A DNA stretch of 52,509 nucleotides from Pseudomonas folii (lineage in GTDB: Bacteria > Pseudomonadota > Gammaproteobacteria > Pseudomonadales > Pseudomonadaceae): contig NZ_JACONW010000023.1 of NCBI RefSeq assembly GCF_014357575.1, positions 1 through 52,509 on the forward strand, read 5' to 3'. The position numbers were made by a program, and so were the translations under genes. Of the stretch, positions 34,647 to 44,137 are shown piece by piece (the stretch's first letter is position 1; every line of letters starts with the position of its first letter). The notes under the pieces were generated by a model. It was given only the letters and a program-made list of their open reading frames with translations. It searched no databases and was not told the origin of the DNA.

Positions 34647-34970
34647 CAGGAAGTCCGGCAGGTGTTGACGGCCAGCCCGGATGCTGAATCGACGCAAAGC
34701 TGCGGCGACGGGCAGCATCGACAAGGCCCCGTGGGCGGGTAAGTGGAGGCGGCCAGTGGTGGCTGCTAAAGGGGCGGGAGTATCTGGCAGGCACGAAGGG
34801 CTTGCGATAAGACGAATCCTAAAAGGCTGTAGGAGGCGTCTGAAGTTTTAAGTCGTATTGGGTAGGTCTGTCGTGGTCCATCTGTACCGTCGACGCCGCT
34901 GCGGATGTTACCGGCAGACAGCCCTGCTGCCGTCCAGTCCTTGCAGGCACAGGACGGCAGCCTTCGACCT
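34647..34970. other. intergenic region between receiver protein and dgt
   Basis: 324 bp with a partial inverted match CTGCCG...CGGCAG around 34912-34963 (GGCAGACAGCCCTGCTGCCGTCC / GGACGGCAGCC), which could be a hairpin after dgt on the minus strand. There is no T run and no gene. Confidence 0.4.
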
Positions 34971-36311
34971 TTACATCGGACTGGAGCGGCCGGTCATCTC
35001 CCGGGCCATTTCACTGGCGTAGCTGTCGGTCATACCGGCGATGAAGTCGATCATGCGCAGGAAGGAGGCATGCAGAGGCGCTTTAGGGTCGGGAGCACTG
35101 TTGCCTAGCAGGTCCAGGATTCGACGATGCTTGAAAGATGGCGTGCGCCCACCAAACTGCTCGAGTGCAGCGCCGCAGAAGGCATTGAGCAGAATTTCCA
35201 GTGTTGTGTAGGCACCGATTTCATGCAGGGTCTTGCGCTTGTCCTGGAATATTTTCTTGCGTGCCATGTCCTTGGCACTCAGCACGCAGCGCTTGGCCGG
35301 GCCATGCATGTGCTCGACCAGATCACCGCTGAGGGTGCCGGCCAGCAGCGCGTCCTGTTGTTCGACGAAGGCCCGCGCCGCAGCATTGGTCAGATGCTCA
35401 ATGGCTTTGCCACGCAGGATGGCCAGCTTGCGCCGGCGCGAATCATCAGGACCCAACTGGCGGTAGGTATCAGGCAAATCATCGCCCACCAGCCCGAGAA
35501 GCAGCGATTCCACCTCTGCATACTCAAGCAGATCCATTTCCAGACCGTCTTCCAGGTCGATCAGCGCGTAACAGATATCGTCCGCAGCTTCCATCAGATA
35601 CACCAATGGATGCCGTGCCCAGCGTTGCTCTTCAAGTTGCGGCAAGCCCAGCTTCTGGGCGATTTGCTCCAGAATCGGCAGCTCGCTCTGGTAGCAGCCG
35701 AATTTGTGTTTCTTGTAGCCCAGAGAATCGGCGTGGCGCGCCGTCCAGGGATATTTCAGATACGTGCCGAGGGTTGCGTAGGTCAGCCGTGTACCACCGT
35801 CGAACTGGTGGTATTCCAGTTGAGTCAGCACCCGAAAGCCTTGGGCGTTACCTTCGAAATTGAGAAAGTCGTTCCGCTCGACCTCGCTCATTGCATCCAG
35901 CCAGCCGCGGCCTGCTGCCTGATTGAACCAGTTGCGAATCGCATCTTCGCCAGAATGACCGAAAGGCGGATTGCCAATGTCGTGAGCCAGGCAGGCTGAT
36001 TGCACAACCATCCCCAGATCACTTGGGTCGCACCAGTCGGGGAGGGCGCTACGCAGGGTTTCACCGACACGCATACCCAATGAGCGGCCTACACAGCTGA
36101 CTTCCAGTGAGTGGGTCAGACGCGTATGAATGTGATCATTGCTCGAAACTGGGTGCACCTGGGTCTTGCGCCCGAGGCGGCGAAAAGCACCGGAAAAGAT
36201 GATCCGGTCGTGGTCCTTGTGAAAAGGACTGCGTCCCAGTTCTTCAGGGCTGTGCAGGGTTTTGCCAAGTCGCTCGCGGTTGAGCAGGGTTTGCCAATCC
36301 AAGGCGTTCAC
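34971..36311 (-). CDS. dgt: deoxyguanosinetriphosphate triphosphohydrolase-like HD protein
   Basis: 446-residue HD-superfamily dNTPase-like protein that releases triphosphate from deoxynucleotides. The metal-site residues are visible: [23 protein letters not shown], and a downstream Asp in [10 protein letters not shown]. Length and start ([16 protein letters not shown]) fit the PA3043-type family, which is shorter than E. coli Dgt. Substrate preference cannot be inferred. It is flanked by the receiver protein and the EAL protein, all on the minus strand. Confidence 0.9.
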   Translation of the reverse strand: MNALDWQTLLNRERLGKTLHSPEELGRSPFHKDHDRIIFSGAFRRLGRKTQVHPVSSNDHIHTRLTHSLEVSCVGRSLGMRVGETLRSALPDWCDPSDLGMVVQSACLAHDIGNPPFGHSGEDAIRNWFNQAAGRGWLDAMSEVERNDFLNFEGNAQGFRVLTQLEYHQFDGGTRLTYATLGTYLKYPWTARHADSLGYKKHKFGCYQSELPILEQIAQKLGLPQLEEQRWARHPLVYLMEAADDICYALIDLEDGLEMDLLEYAEVESLLLGLVGDDLPDTYRQLGPDDSRRRKLAILRGKAIEHLTNAAARAFVEQQDALLAGTLSGDLVEHMHGPAKRCVLSAKDMARKKIFQDKRKTLHEIGAYTTLEILLNAFCGAALEQFGGRTPSFKHRRILDLLGNSAPDPKAPLHASFLRMIDFIAGMTDSYASEMAREMTGRSSPM

Positions 36312-36364
36312 TCCGTCGGTAAAGACTGCCTAGCTTCCGGGTTCGATGCGTCGGCTGCAAGGGG

Positions 36365-37522
36365 TTAAAAACCAACTGCATCGACATCAATCAGGAGTAT
36401 GCGTTGGTCGTTGTCGAAAAACTGCCCGGCGGTCAGGCAGTACTGATTGGTTGTAGCGTCGCGATAGGTGTTGGACAGGATCAGGCGACGTTCATGCCAG
36501 CCTTCTGCGAGCAAGTGGTAGAAGTAGGGACGCCATGACCAGTTATGGCCAATGTAAGTTGCGTCAGAATGCCATTCACCATTGCGCCACTCCAGATTGG
36601 GCGTGAGCTGGGTGCCATGCCGATCGCACTGGTAAAAGCGAAGCAACCACGGGTAATCGTGCAGTTGCGGCAGTCGGTCGAGCGCATGCTGATCCCATCG
36701 TTGCAGAATCGCCATCAATGACGTCAGTTGCTGGCGAAGATCCATCACCAGCGCCCGCTCTGCCAGTTTTTTCTGCACATAGCAGTCGCGCAGCCGGGCG
36801 AATTGTTCGACGAACGCATCCGGGTCGAAGAATGCCTGCTCGCCCCGGGCGAATAGAAAACCCTGTACATAGCGTGCGCCGCATTCAAGGGCGAAATGCA
36901 GTTCGGCCTCGGTTTCGACACCTTCCGCGATAATCCAGCAACCGGTTTTCTCTGCCATCTGGGCCAGTGCCTTGACGATATCGCTGCTGGGTCCTCCTTT
37001 CGCGGCGGCTTGAAACAAGCGCATGTCCAGCTTGAGAATGTCAGGTTGCAGTGCAAGCACCCGATCCAGCTGGGAGTAGCCTGCACCGAAATCATCAATG
37101 GCAATTCGTGCGCCTGCGTCGCGATAGCGGCCCACGACTTCTGCAAGCCGCTGGCTGTTGCCCTCGAGTTCAGTGATTTCAAAAACGATGCGTTTTGGAT
37201 CGACGCCATTTCGTTGCAGTTGCTTGAGGCTGGGCAGCGGTTGGCCGGGGCGCAGGCGAGATATCCAGCGGGGCGAAATGTTCAGGCTCAGGAACCAGTC
37301 ATCAGGAGCCTGGTGAAGTCGACTCAGCGCGTTGTCCCGGATAATACGATCCAGTCGACGTAATGCTGCAGCAGGTATTCGCGGGTCGGCGAACAACGGG
37401 CCGACAGATTTGAGCTGGCCGTCATTCTGGAGAACACGGCCCAATGCTTCAACACCAGCAATACGGCCAGTAGCGGTATCAATGAACGGCTGAAAGCAGG
37501 CAAGGGGTTGCCCATCGATCAC
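36365..37522 (-). CDS. EAL-domain c-di-GMP phosphodiesterase with YkuI-type C-terminal domain
   Basis: 385 residues. The EAL domain (~1-245) keeps the residues needed for catalysis: GVEALGR, LSLNISP, FEITELE, DDFGAGYSQLD, LKLDMRLF and EGVETE. The remaining ~140 residues (LRFYQCDRHGTQLTPN, then YHLLAEGWHERRLILSNTYRD) resemble the PAS-like YkuI C-terminal sensor domain. The start is a GTG at 37522 behind GAGGAGG; the closer ATG there is out of frame and stops at once. Predicted soluble. Confidence 0.88.
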   Translation of the reverse strand: MIDGQPLACFQPFIDTATGRIAGVEALGRVLQNDGQLKSVGPLFADPRIPAAALRRLDRIIRDNALSRLHQAPDDWFLSLNISPRWISRLRPGQPLPSLKQLQRNGVDPKRIVFEITELEGNSQRLAEVVGRYRDAGARIAIDDFGAGYSQLDRVLALQPDILKLDMRLFQAAAKGGPSSDIVKALAQMAEKTGCWIIAEGVETEAELHFALECGARYVQGFLFARGEQAFFDPDAFVEQFARLRDCYVQKKLAERALVMDLRQQLTSLMAILQRWDQHALDRLPQLHDYPWLLRFYQCDRHGTQLTPNLEWRNGEWHSDATYIGHNWSWRPYFYHLLAEGWHERRLILSNTYRDATTNQYCLTAGQFFDNDQRILLIDVDAVGF

Positions 37523-37698
37523 ATGGCCTCCTCAGTAAACTCGGCAGTTAACGGCAATAACGCGGCGGTTGAAAAGGGACTGTTGAAACGGCTTTCAGGA
37601 ACGTATCCCACAACGAAATCGACGGCTTCAGTAGGACCCGAAGCCGTCGATTCAACCTGATGGGGGAGTGCTGCTTGCAAGAACGCAGCCAATTGCCA

Positions 37699-38037
37699 TT
37701 AGGGTTTTCGGGAAGAACCCAAAGCCAGCCGAATAATCGGAAGCAGACTTACACCGAGCTTGACGATACGAGTCAACCCGCCAGGGCGTGAACCTTTAGC
37801 ACCCTTGCCGCCCAGAAATCCGAGCAGCGAGACTACCCCCACACCCCATAACGGCGCATGTTTGATGCCCAATGCGCCTTGCCAGTCAGTGGTCATGCCC
37901 CGAACCCGACGCAGTGGCTGCATCAGATTCGTCGACTCCTGGCGTATTTCCTGGCGGTGCATTTCCATGCGCAGGCGAACCAGTGCTTTGCGCAATTCCC
38001 GACGGGAATGTTTCTGGTGGGATTCAGGCAGGCTCAT
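37699..38037 (-). CDS. small hydrophobic-C-terminus protein, conserved in Pseudomonas
   Basis: 112 residues with a charged N-terminal half (QKHSRRELRKALVRLRMEMHR) and two short hydrophobic stretches near the C-terminus. The function is unknown to me. The start overlaps the preceding gene stop by four bases (ATGA), so it is translated with the two genes upstream as a DUF883-holin-like-hypothetical operon. Confidence 0.78.
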   Translation of the reverse strand: MSLPESHQKHSRRELRKALVRLRMEMHRQEIRQESTNLMQPLRRVRGMTTDWQGALGIKHAPLWGVGVVSLLGFLGGKGAKGSRPGGLTRIVKLGVSLLPIIRLALGSSRKP

Positions 38038-38426
38038 CGCATCAATCGCTCACGGTCATTGGCCAGTTCTTCGAGGGTCGCATTGAACGGCGACGATTCG
38101 TCGAAAATGGCAGCTTTGAGGCGCAGCGCGCAGAACAGCGCGCACAGCGTGTAGAAGACGCACAGACCAACGATGCCAGCCAGACGATAACTGTCCCACA
38201 ACACGATGAGCAGTAATGCCGACAAGCCGGTCAGCAGAAGCAGGCCAAACACCAGTGCGAGGCCTGCGAACAACAGCAGGCTCAACGTACGGGCTTTCTG
38301 TTCCTGCAATTCGATGCCGAACAGTTCGACATGACTGTGCAGCAGCCCAAGGACCGCCGCACCCAGTCGCCGTGGCGATGATGAGGTCTGGTCTGATGCC
38401 GGACCGGATTCAGTTCCCAGAGCCAT
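38034..38426 (-). CDS. phage-holin-family / YqjE-like membrane protein
   Basis: 130 residues with two to three hydrophobic helices (LSLLLFAGLALVFGLLLLTG; LAGIVGLCVFYTLCALFCAL) after an amphipathic LHSHVELFGIELQEQ segment, the pattern of the DUF1469/YqjE family. In E. coli YqjE is encoded with YqjD, as here. The start is ATG 38426; the longer upstream frame is not used. Inner membrane; role unknown, stationary-phase association is known for the family. Confidence 0.85.
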   Translation of the reverse strand: MALGTESGPASDQTSSSPRRLGAAVLGLLHSHVELFGIELQEQKARTLSLLLFAGLALVFGLLLLTGLSALLLIVLWDSYRLAGIVGLCVFYTLCALFCALRLKAAIFDESSPFNATLEELANDRERLMR

Positions 38427-38431
38427 AGTCG

Positions 38432-38746
38432 TTAGCGCCTTGTAGCCAGCAGACCAATCAGGAAACCAACGCCGGCAGCAATGCCGACTGATTGCCATGG
38501 ATTTGTCTGGACGTAATCTTCAGTCGCAACCACGGCAGCCTTGCCGCGCTCGCGAAGCGATTCTTCAGTGATTTTCAGGGTTTCGCGGGCTCGCACCAGG
38601 CTCTCGTTGATCTGGCTGCGTAATTCGTCAGCCTGAGCGCCTGCCAGTGAAGCGGTGTGTTCCAGGAGCTTCTCCGTGTCGGCAACCAGTACCTGAAAGT
38701 CAGCCATCAATATTTCCTGGGCGTTCTGTGCTGTTTGGCGTGCCAT
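38432..38746 (-). CDS. ElaB/YqjD-family (DUF883) ribosome-associated membrane-anchored protein
   Basis: 104 residues: a long amphipathic helix (residues ~5-75, EKLLEHTASLAGAQADELRS) and a C-terminal membrane segment ending in the typical GFLIGLLATRR. Family members anchor ribosomes to the inner membrane in stationary phase. ATG 38746 has GGAGAG four bases upstream. First gene of the three-gene operon. Confidence 0.88.
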   Translation of the reverse strand: MARQTAQNAQEILMADFQVLVADTEKLLEHTASLAGAQADELRSQINESLVRARETLKITEESLRERGKAAVVATEDYVQTNPWQSVGIAAGVGFLIGLLATRR

Positions 38747-39210
38747 TTTTCTCTCCATTAAGTACGTATGGGGTTTCGAGTACAGGGCGTTGCTGAAGGT
38801 TCACTCCAATGCCGCATGAAATCGTTGGATGGGCCTGCAAGGCGTTTTGCGGTGTGTTGGTGCGCTGTCTTTCGCTGTGCGCTCATCAGGAGCGCACAAG
38901 GGCGGTACTGGTTTGCTTATACCGCTGCAGCGCTGCGTCAGGAGTTTCCATTATTTTTCCGTCTCTGTCTCGGTGCGCATACCGGCAGGCTTGCATCGCC
39001 TGGATTATCGCAATAGCTGCGACGCGACGACCTCAACCACGCGAGACTTGGCTATGCTGTAACCCGATGCTGAATCGTGGAGTGCCGTCAGGTCATTATT
39101 CTGATGACTTTGCACGTCTCAAGGCCTGCTGATTCAGGCGATTGAGCCTCGGTAAATTCATGGAAGTACTGACGCCGCGGTTGGCGCTCGGGCATGGGCT
39201 GGAGAGTGAC
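38747..39210. other. intergenic region before the acyltransferase
   Basis: 464 bp between divergent genes. It contains several short open frames without ribosome-binding sites or family resemblance. I see no hairpin with a T run and no repeat that I can name. Confidence 0.45.
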
Positions 39211-40302
39211 ATGGAGCGGCTGTATTCCCTTCAAGGGCTGAGGGGCCTGGCAGTGCTGGGCGTAGTGCTTTTCCATATGACGGCTGTTGAATTGAAGTAT
39301 TCGGGGGGCGACAGGCTCTTGCCTGGCTGGCTGGATTTCTTTCAGTTAGGGGTCGATCTGTTTTTCGTCATCAGCGGTTTCGTGATGGTCATCGTCAGCC
39401 GGGGACGTTTTCAGAGTGGCGTTGAAAGCCGACGATTCCTGTTCAATCGCGTCTCGCGTATTTATCCGACCTACTGGCTGTATTTTTTCATCACGCTGGC
39501 GGTTTATCTGCTTCAGCCAGGGATGGTCAACAGTGGTCATGGAGAGTCCAACCTGTGGCTGTCTTTTTTGTTGCTGCCCAGTGACAAGGTTCTATTGGTC
39601 ATGGTGGCGTGGTCGCTGGTGTTTGAGTTGTGGTTCTATCTGGTGTTCAGCGTCCTGCTGTTTTTCAAGGAGCGCTACCTCCCGTGGCTGCTGGCAGTCT
39701 GGGCACTGGTGTTACTGGCGTTCAACATGCTGGAGGACTGGCAGGCGTACTCGCCTGTGCTGGCAGTGGTTCTGCATCCTTATGCGCTGGAGTTCATCGC
39801 TGGAGCGCTACTGGCGCTGTTATTTTACAGCCGACACAGCGTTCGTATTCCCGACTTTGCGGTCTGGGGCTTATTGGCGGGGGCATTGCTGCTGGGTACT
39901 CCCCTGATCGGCCTGTACGGATTGTTTGAAGGTCATGGTTTGGTGCGGATGCTGGTGGTGGGTCTGGTGTTTGGCTTGCTCGTGTTCACGCTGGCATTGT
40001 TGGAACGGCGTAAACACCTGTCCACGCCCAAGGGACTGGTATTGATCGGCGACATGTCTTACACCGTCTACTTGTCCCATCTGCTGGTGTTAGGGGTTAT
40101 CGGGCGTATCTGGCAATTGCTGGGCGGTTGGCCGGGGACGCTGATGGACAACATTTTCTTCGCAGCACTGATGATGAGTGCGGTGTTATGTTACGGCTGG
40201 GTCGGTTATCGCTGTTTCGAGAAGCCGGTGCTGGATCGGGCCAATGCGTTTGCCCGTAAATACTTTCGAGCGCGCTCATCTGGCCTGGAGCGTGCGCAGT
40301 AA
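39211..40302 (+). CDS. acyltransferase family 3 membrane protein (OafA/YrhL-like)
   Basis: 363-residue integral membrane protein with about ten hydrophobic helices. It has the family start LQGLRGLAVLGVVLFHM (catalytic His near residue 23), VDLFFVISGFVM and the R.YPTYW motif of O-acyltransferases that modify surface polysaccharides. The start is ATG 39211 with GGAGAG four bases upstream; the frame is open to 39142, but that extension lacks a good start. The PAP2-like gene follows closely. The acceptor is unknown. Confidence 0.88.
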   Translation: MERLYSLQGLRGLAVLGVVLFHMTAVELKYSGGDRLLPGWLDFFQLGVDLFFVISGFVMVIVSRGRFQSGVESRRFLFNRVSRIYPTYWLYFFITLAVYLLQPGMVNSGHGESNLWLSFLLLPSDKVLLVMVAWSLVFELWFYLVFSVLLFFKERYLPWLLAVWALVLLAFNMLEDWQAYSPVLAVVLHPYALEFIAGALLALLFYSRHSVRIPDFAVWGLLAGALLLGTPLIGLYGLFEGHGLVRMLVVGLVFGLLVFTLALLERRKHLSTPKGLVLIGDMSYTVYLSHLLVLGVIGRIWQLLGGWPGTLMDNIFFAALMMSAVLCYGWVGYRCFEKPVLDRANAFARKYFRARSSGLERAQ

Positions 40303-40336
40303 GATTTGGCGGCGTGCTACGTGTCTGGAGTCACCG

Positions 40337-40963
40337 TTGGATATACACCTTGCTTCACTCACCCCGTATGGCGGCATTACGGTCATGCTGCCCGCTGCAA
40401 TCGTCATCACCGGTTGGCTCTGGCTGACCCGCTCGCGTCGCTCGGCGCTGCTGTGGATGGCCACTGTTTTTGCGGTCTACTCGATCGTGGCCGTCAGTAA
40501 AATCCTCTTCAAAGGCTGGGGCGTGGCGCTGGAAAGTCTCGGGGTTTATGTGCTGAGCGGCCATGCGATGAACACGTGTCTGGTGCTCACGGTGGGCTTG
40601 AGTCTGCTCGCCCGGCAGGTGCATCCGGTATTGAGTTGGCCTGCTGCCGCGTTTGGTCTGACCGTGGGGTGGCTGTTCAGTATCTACTGCGTTGCGCCGT
40701 TCATTCATCCGTTGCCTGAAGCGATTGCTGGTGCCTTGCTGGGCTCATTGGCGGCAGGCTTTTTTCTGTTGGGTCTGGAAAATTTCCAGCCGGGCCGGAT
40801 TCCTTCGGCAGCCGTGGTGATCGGCTTGTTGTTCATCGCCTTCAATGCGACGACGCCCAAATACACTGCGGAGTCGATTCTGGATCGTATTTCAATGCGG
40901 ATTTCCGGTGCGGGGCAAGTCTACAAAGCACCGGAATGGCGGGTACCCGGGGAGCCGCTCTGA
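40337..40963 (+). CDS. PAP2-like membrane phosphatase, divergent
   Basis: 208-residue membrane protein with about six hydrophobic helices. It resembles phosphatidic acid phosphatase 2: KxLFKGW, LSGHAMN (motif 2 SGH) and a motif-3-like S...H.LPE segment in which the usual Asp is Glu and the Arg is missing (FSIYCVAPFIHPLPEAIAG). Catalysis may therefore be altered or lost. The start is a TTG at 40337 with GGAG six bases upstream; no better start exists. Probably co-transcribed with the acyltransferase. Confidence 0.7.
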   Translation: MDIHLASLTPYGGITVMLPAAIVITGWLWLTRSRRSALLWMATVFAVYSIVAVSKILFKGWGVALESLGVYVLSGHAMNTCLVLTVGLSLLARQVHPVLSWPAAAFGLTVGWLFSIYCVAPFIHPLPEAIAGALLGSLAAGFFLLGLENFQPGRIPSAAVVIGLLFIAFNATTPKYTAESILDRISMRISGAGQVYKAPEWRVPGEPL

Positions 40964-41039
40964 TCTGCCGGTTCATCTCGACGACTATCTTTGGCAGGCC
41001 TAAGATAATCGTTCATTTTCTGCGCCGAGGGTCGTGGGT

Positions 41040-41276
41040 ATGCCTCCTGAATGTCAGTTGTTTGGCACGTTGGGGTGCCATCTGTGTGAGGTCGCCGAAG
41101 CCGAATTAATGCCGTTGGTGGAGCACGGATTACTGGTGGAACTGGTGGATATCGCTGAGAGCGAGCGGTTGTTCGAAACCTATGGTCTGCGCATTCCGGT
41201 GTTGCGTCGTGTCGATACCGGCGAGGAACTGGACTGGCCGTTCAGTGCGGAGCAGGTGGTCAGTTTTCTGTTGTAG
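41040..41276 (+). CDS. glutaredoxin-like family protein (DUF836)
   Basis: 78-residue thioredoxin-fold protein with an N-terminal CHLC (GTLGCHLCEVAE) active-site motif and the cis-Pro segment RIPVLR. Family members are thiol-disulfide proteins of unclear partner. ATG 41040 has GAGGG eight bases upstream; a GTG at 41034 is less well spaced. Confidence 0.88.
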   Translation: MPPECQLFGTLGCHLCEVAEAELMPLVEHGLLVELVDIAESERLFETYGLRIPVLRRVDTGEELDWPFSAEQVVSFLL

Positions 41277-41304
41277 GTGTTGAGCTTGTGGGGCAGTTCA
41301 CGAC

Positions 41305-41394
41305 GTGGGACCGGCTTTAGCCGGGAAGTCGGCGTTCCTGACGACGACAATGTAATGACTGTCCCGTCCTCTTCCCGGCTAAAGCCGGTCCCAC
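41305..41394. repeat. REPIN-like palindromic doublet
   Basis: Perfect 24-base inverted arms, 41305-41328 and 41371-41394, beginning GTGGGACCGGCTTTAGCC; each arm is itself partly self-complementary (GGCTTTAGCC). A single diverged arm of the same family lies at 46945-46971. The rest of the 41277-41578 gap shows no gene. Confidence 0.85.
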
Positions 41395-41578
41395 GCCATT
41401 GCCAATATTTGGATAACGCATCTAATAAGCGAGGCCTGGCCGCGACAAGGGCAGGTAAACACCCGTACACACATTCCGCGGAACTAATTTGCCGTCAAGC
41501 TGGTACAAGATCAGGTACGACCTTCATCCCGGCAGGCTTTTTTTGGACTGCCTTGCACTTTTCTCAGCAAATGGACGA

Positions 41579-42103
41579 ATGATGAAATCTTATCTCTGGC
41601 TTGGCCTTGTAGGCGCTTTTTCCCTGAACACGGCATTCGCCGAATCGGCGTCTGTACCGATGAATCTCGTGAGTGCGACGGAGGCGGCGAAGCCGATTGG
41701 CGAAGTCATTATCACCGAAACTGAATATGGCCTTCTTTTCACTCCCAACCTGACCTCGTTGCCAGCCGGTGTTCATGGCTTCCACATCCATGAAAACCCG
41801 AGCTGTGAACCCGCCGAGAAAGACGGCGTAAAAATCGCCGCTCAAGCTGCAGGTGGCCACTGGGACCCGAAAAAGACCGGCAAACACCTCGGGCCTTATG
41901 CCAACGGTCACTTGGGTGACCTTCCGGCTATCTACGTCACAGAAGACGGCATGGCCAACTACCCGGTCCTCGCGCCACGTCTGAAAAAACTGAAGGATGT
42001 AAAAGGTCATGCGTTGATGGTTCACGCAGGCGCGGATAACCATTCCGACATGCCCAAGCCTTTGGGCGGTGGCGGTGATCGGGCTGCTTGCGGCGTGATC
42101 TGA
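41579..42103 (+). CDS. sodC: periplasmic Cu/Zn superoxide dismutase
   Basis: 174 residues with a signal peptide ending near TAFA (residue ~21). Metal ligands are visible: [10 protein letters not shown], then GGHWDP, GHLGDLP and HAGADNHSD. The disulfide cysteines are in PSC and AACGV. It removes superoxide in the periplasm. It begins with two ATG codons (41579, 41582); the ribosome-binding site is weak. Confidence 0.95.
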   Translation: MMKSYLWLGLVGAFSLNTAFAESASVPMNLVSATEAAKPIGEVIITETEYGLLFTPNLTSLPAGVHGFHIHENPSCEPAEKDGVKIAAQAAGGHWDPKKTGKHLGPYANGHLGDLPAIYVTEDGMANYPVLAPRLKKLKDVKGHALMVHAGADNHSDMPKPLGGGGDRAACGVI

Positions 42104-42131
42104 AACGGTCAGTCGATTAGCCGTTGCAAGG

Positions 42132-42167
42132 CTCTTGGGTGATAATGCTGCGCTATTCACCCAAGAG
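42132..42167. repeat. 11-bp inverted repeat between sodC and pseudouridine synthase gene
   Basis: CTCTTGGGTGA (42132-42142) pairs perfectly with TCACCCAAGAG (42157-42167) around 14 bases that include GATAATGCTGCGC. No T run follows. It is either an operator or an mRNA-leader hairpin for the downstream gene, 19 bp before its ATG. Confidence 0.6.
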
Positions 42168-42185
42168 TCTCCCACGAGCCCGCGT

Positions 42186-43076
42186 ATGTCCGAGTCTGCT
42201 TTTTCCGCTGCCAACAGCCAGGCCAGCACCCTCTACCTGCCGCCAGGGAAGTGGCTCACTGTGCTCGATTGTCTGTGCGCGCATTTCAGCGCAATCAGCC
42301 GTGAACAGTGGCTTGACCGTATTGCCCGGGGGCGTGTGCTGGATGCCAACGGTAAACCTGTCGGGGCGGATCTGGCCTATCGGGAAGGGCTGCGGATTCA
42401 CTACTTTCGCGAAGTGCCCAATGAAACGCCAATCCCGGTGCATGAGTCGATTCTTTATTCCGATGAACATCTGGTGGTTGCCGACAAGCCACATTTCCTG
42501 CCGGTGACACCCGCTGGCGAATACGTCGAACAGACGCTGCTGCGCCGTTTGATCCGTCGCCTGGATAATCCTGACCTGGTGCCATTGCACCGTATTGATC
42601 GACATACAGCCGGGCTGGTGCTGTTCTCGGCCAGCAAACAAACGCGCTCGGCGTATCAATCATTGTTCCCGACCCGGCAGATCGACAAGCGCTACGAGGC
42701 CATTGCGCCCGCGTTGCCAGGTGTCGAGTTTCCCAGAGTGCACAAAAGTCGATTGATTGATGGCGAGCCGTTTTTTCGCATGCAGGAAGGCGAGGGCGTC
42801 AGCAATACAGAAACCGCCATGGAGGTCTGTGAGCGCAACGGGGACCTCTGGCGTTACGCGCTGTATCCGGTCACGGGCAAGAAACATCAGTTGCGCGTGC
42901 ACATGGCCGCTTTGGGGGCAGGCATCTGCAATGATCCGTTCTACCCGAACGTGCTCAAGGATGCGGTAGATGACTACGCCAGGCCGTTGAAATTACTCGC
43001 TCAAAGCCTGCGTTTTGTCGACCCGGTAACCCGCCAGCAGCGGCGGTTCGAGAGTGAAATTCATCTGGAATGGTAA
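42186..43076 (+). CDS. RluA-family pseudouridine synthase
   Basis: 296-residue rRNA/tRNA pseudouridine synthase of the RluA family. The catalytic motif is LHRIDRHTAGLVLF (Asp near residue 140), followed by KRYEAIAP and the C-terminal GKKHQLRVHMAALG. The exact uridine target cannot be told from sequence; a YmfC/TruC-like position is possible. ATG 42186 is preferred; upstream in-frame starts overlap the inverted repeat. Confidence 0.9.
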   Translation: MSESAFSAANSQASTLYLPPGKWLTVLDCLCAHFSAISREQWLDRIARGRVLDANGKPVGADLAYREGLRIHYFREVPNETPIPVHESILYSDEHLVVADKPHFLPVTPAGEYVEQTLLRRLIRRLDNPDLVPLHRIDRHTAGLVLFSASKQTRSAYQSLFPTRQIDKRYEAIAPALPGVEFPRVHKSRLIDGEPFFRMQEGEGVSNTETAMEVCERNGDLWRYALYPVTGKKHQLRVHMAALGAGICNDPFYPNVLKDAVDDYARPLKLLAQSLRFVDPVTRQQRRFESEIHLEW

Positions 43077-43093
43077 CTCGGTCGTCAGCCAAT

Positions 43094-43121
43094 AAAAAAC
43101 CCGCACTGGGCGGGTTTTTTT
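43094..43121. terminator. bidirectional terminator
   Basis: AAAAAACCCGC...GCGGGTTTTTTT forms a hairpin (CCCGC 43100-43104 with GCGGG 43110-43114) with A and T runs on both sides. It serves the pseudouridine synthase gene on plus and the lipoprotein gene on minus. Confidence 0.88.
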
Positions 43122-43145
43122 ACGTCTGCTGCGTCGGGCTCTGAG

Positions 43146-43370
43146 TTACAGATCCTTGACAGTACGCACCTGATCTTTGTTGACGCGGGTTTCTTTACCG
43201 TCGAGTTGCTTGAACTCGTAGAAGCCCGAATCTTCATCATACTTCGGCGTGTCGACAGCCTGGATTTCCCGGCCATCGGTCAGAGTGATCACGGTCGGCG
43301 ATGCACAGCCTGCGAGGGATGCCAGGCCCAGTGCGAGCAAAAAGGCAGCGGGAAGGGTCCGTTGTTTCAT
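43146..43370 (-). CDS. YgdI/YgdR-like lipoprotein
   Basis: 74 residues with a lipoprotein signal and lipobox LAGC (Cys near residue 22), then a single small beta domain of the YgdI/YgdR (DUF903) type: VITLTDGREIQAVDTPKYD...GFYEFKQLDGKE. Predicted outer-membrane lipoprotein of unknown function. It ends at the shared terminator. Confidence 0.9.
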   Translation of the reverse strand: MKQRTLPAAFLLALGLASLAGCASPTVITLTDGREIQAVDTPKYDEDSGFYEFKQLDGKETRVNKDQVRTVKDL

Positions 43371-43466
43371 TACGGTGTCTCCTGATCGATTCTTGGTTAA
43401 CTGACGTTTAAGACGTATCTGCTTGCAGCAAGTTCAAACAATATTAATCACAGCCCAGGGCTTACC

Positions 43467-44060
43467 CTAGCCTGTGGTCTGGTTCAGCAAGTCCGGGGTA
43501 TTGAGATTGGCGAGACGGGGATCATCGGTTTCACACTGAACGGCAACAGCATTCAGTCTCTCCATCACCTTGCGCGGGCTGCGTTCTCCGCTTTGCCACG
43601 CGGCTTCGAAGGCCTGTAGGTGGCAAGTCGGAACCACGCAGAGCAAGGGTTGCCAGTGCTCGCCGCTGCGCACCATCACTGGCTGGCGAGGATGCCTGAA
43701 TGCGGTCTCCCGCAGTTCCTGCAGCAATGAGTGGTCAATCAAGGGCACGTCGCAGGGCAGGATCAGCAGATGCGCATGGCGCGCCAGGGGCAGAGCGGCG
43801 CGGATACCGGCGAACGGTCCATGAAATTCATCGTTGCCATCCTGCACCAGTCGATCGGCATAATTCGCGTATTGCTCCAGGTTGCGATTGCAGGAGATCA
43901 GCAAGTCATCCGTCAGCGGGCGGGTCAGCCGGTGTAAATGCTGGATCAGCGGCTCACCGTTCCAGAGAATCAGACCTTTGTCCCGTCCACCCATACGCTG
44001 ACCCTGACCACCGGCCAACAGCAGGATGGAACAGGGGGGAAGGGTGATGGCATCTGGCAT
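43467..44060 (-). CDS. mobA: molybdenum cofactor guanylyltransferase
   Basis: 197 residues. It transfers GMP to Mo-molybdopterin to make the MGD cofactor used by DMSO-reductase-family enzymes such as the nitrate reductase in this window. Motifs: [17 protein letters not shown] at the N-terminus, [12 protein letters not shown] and LPCDVPLI. It diverges from moaB across a short promoter region. Confidence 0.95.
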   Translation of the reverse strand: MPDAITLPPCSILLLAGGQGQRMGGRDKGLILWNGEPLIQHLHRLTRPLTDDLLISCNRNLEQYANYADRLVQDGNDEFHGPFAGIRAALPLARHAHLLILPCDVPLIDHSLLQELRETAFRHPRQPVMVRSGEHWQPLLCVVPTCHLQAFEAAWQSGERSPRKVMERLNAVAVQCETDDPRLANLNTPDLLNQTTG

Positions 44061-44137
44061 GAACGACTCGACCGAAGCAGTGGAATGGGGTGCTGTGATA
44101 TAACACCGGCCTGTTTTCTCTACAACTGGATAGAGCG

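Noticed and set aside
34912..34963. Terminator of dgt
   Set aside because: Imperfect CTGCCGTCC/GGACGGCAG pairing exists but there is no T run on either strand.
34248..37522. A split RocR (receiver and EAL halves separated by an insertion)
   Set aside because: The EAL protein has its own start with ribosome-binding site and a different C-terminal YkuI-like domain, and a complete dgt gene lies between. Two separate genes fit better.
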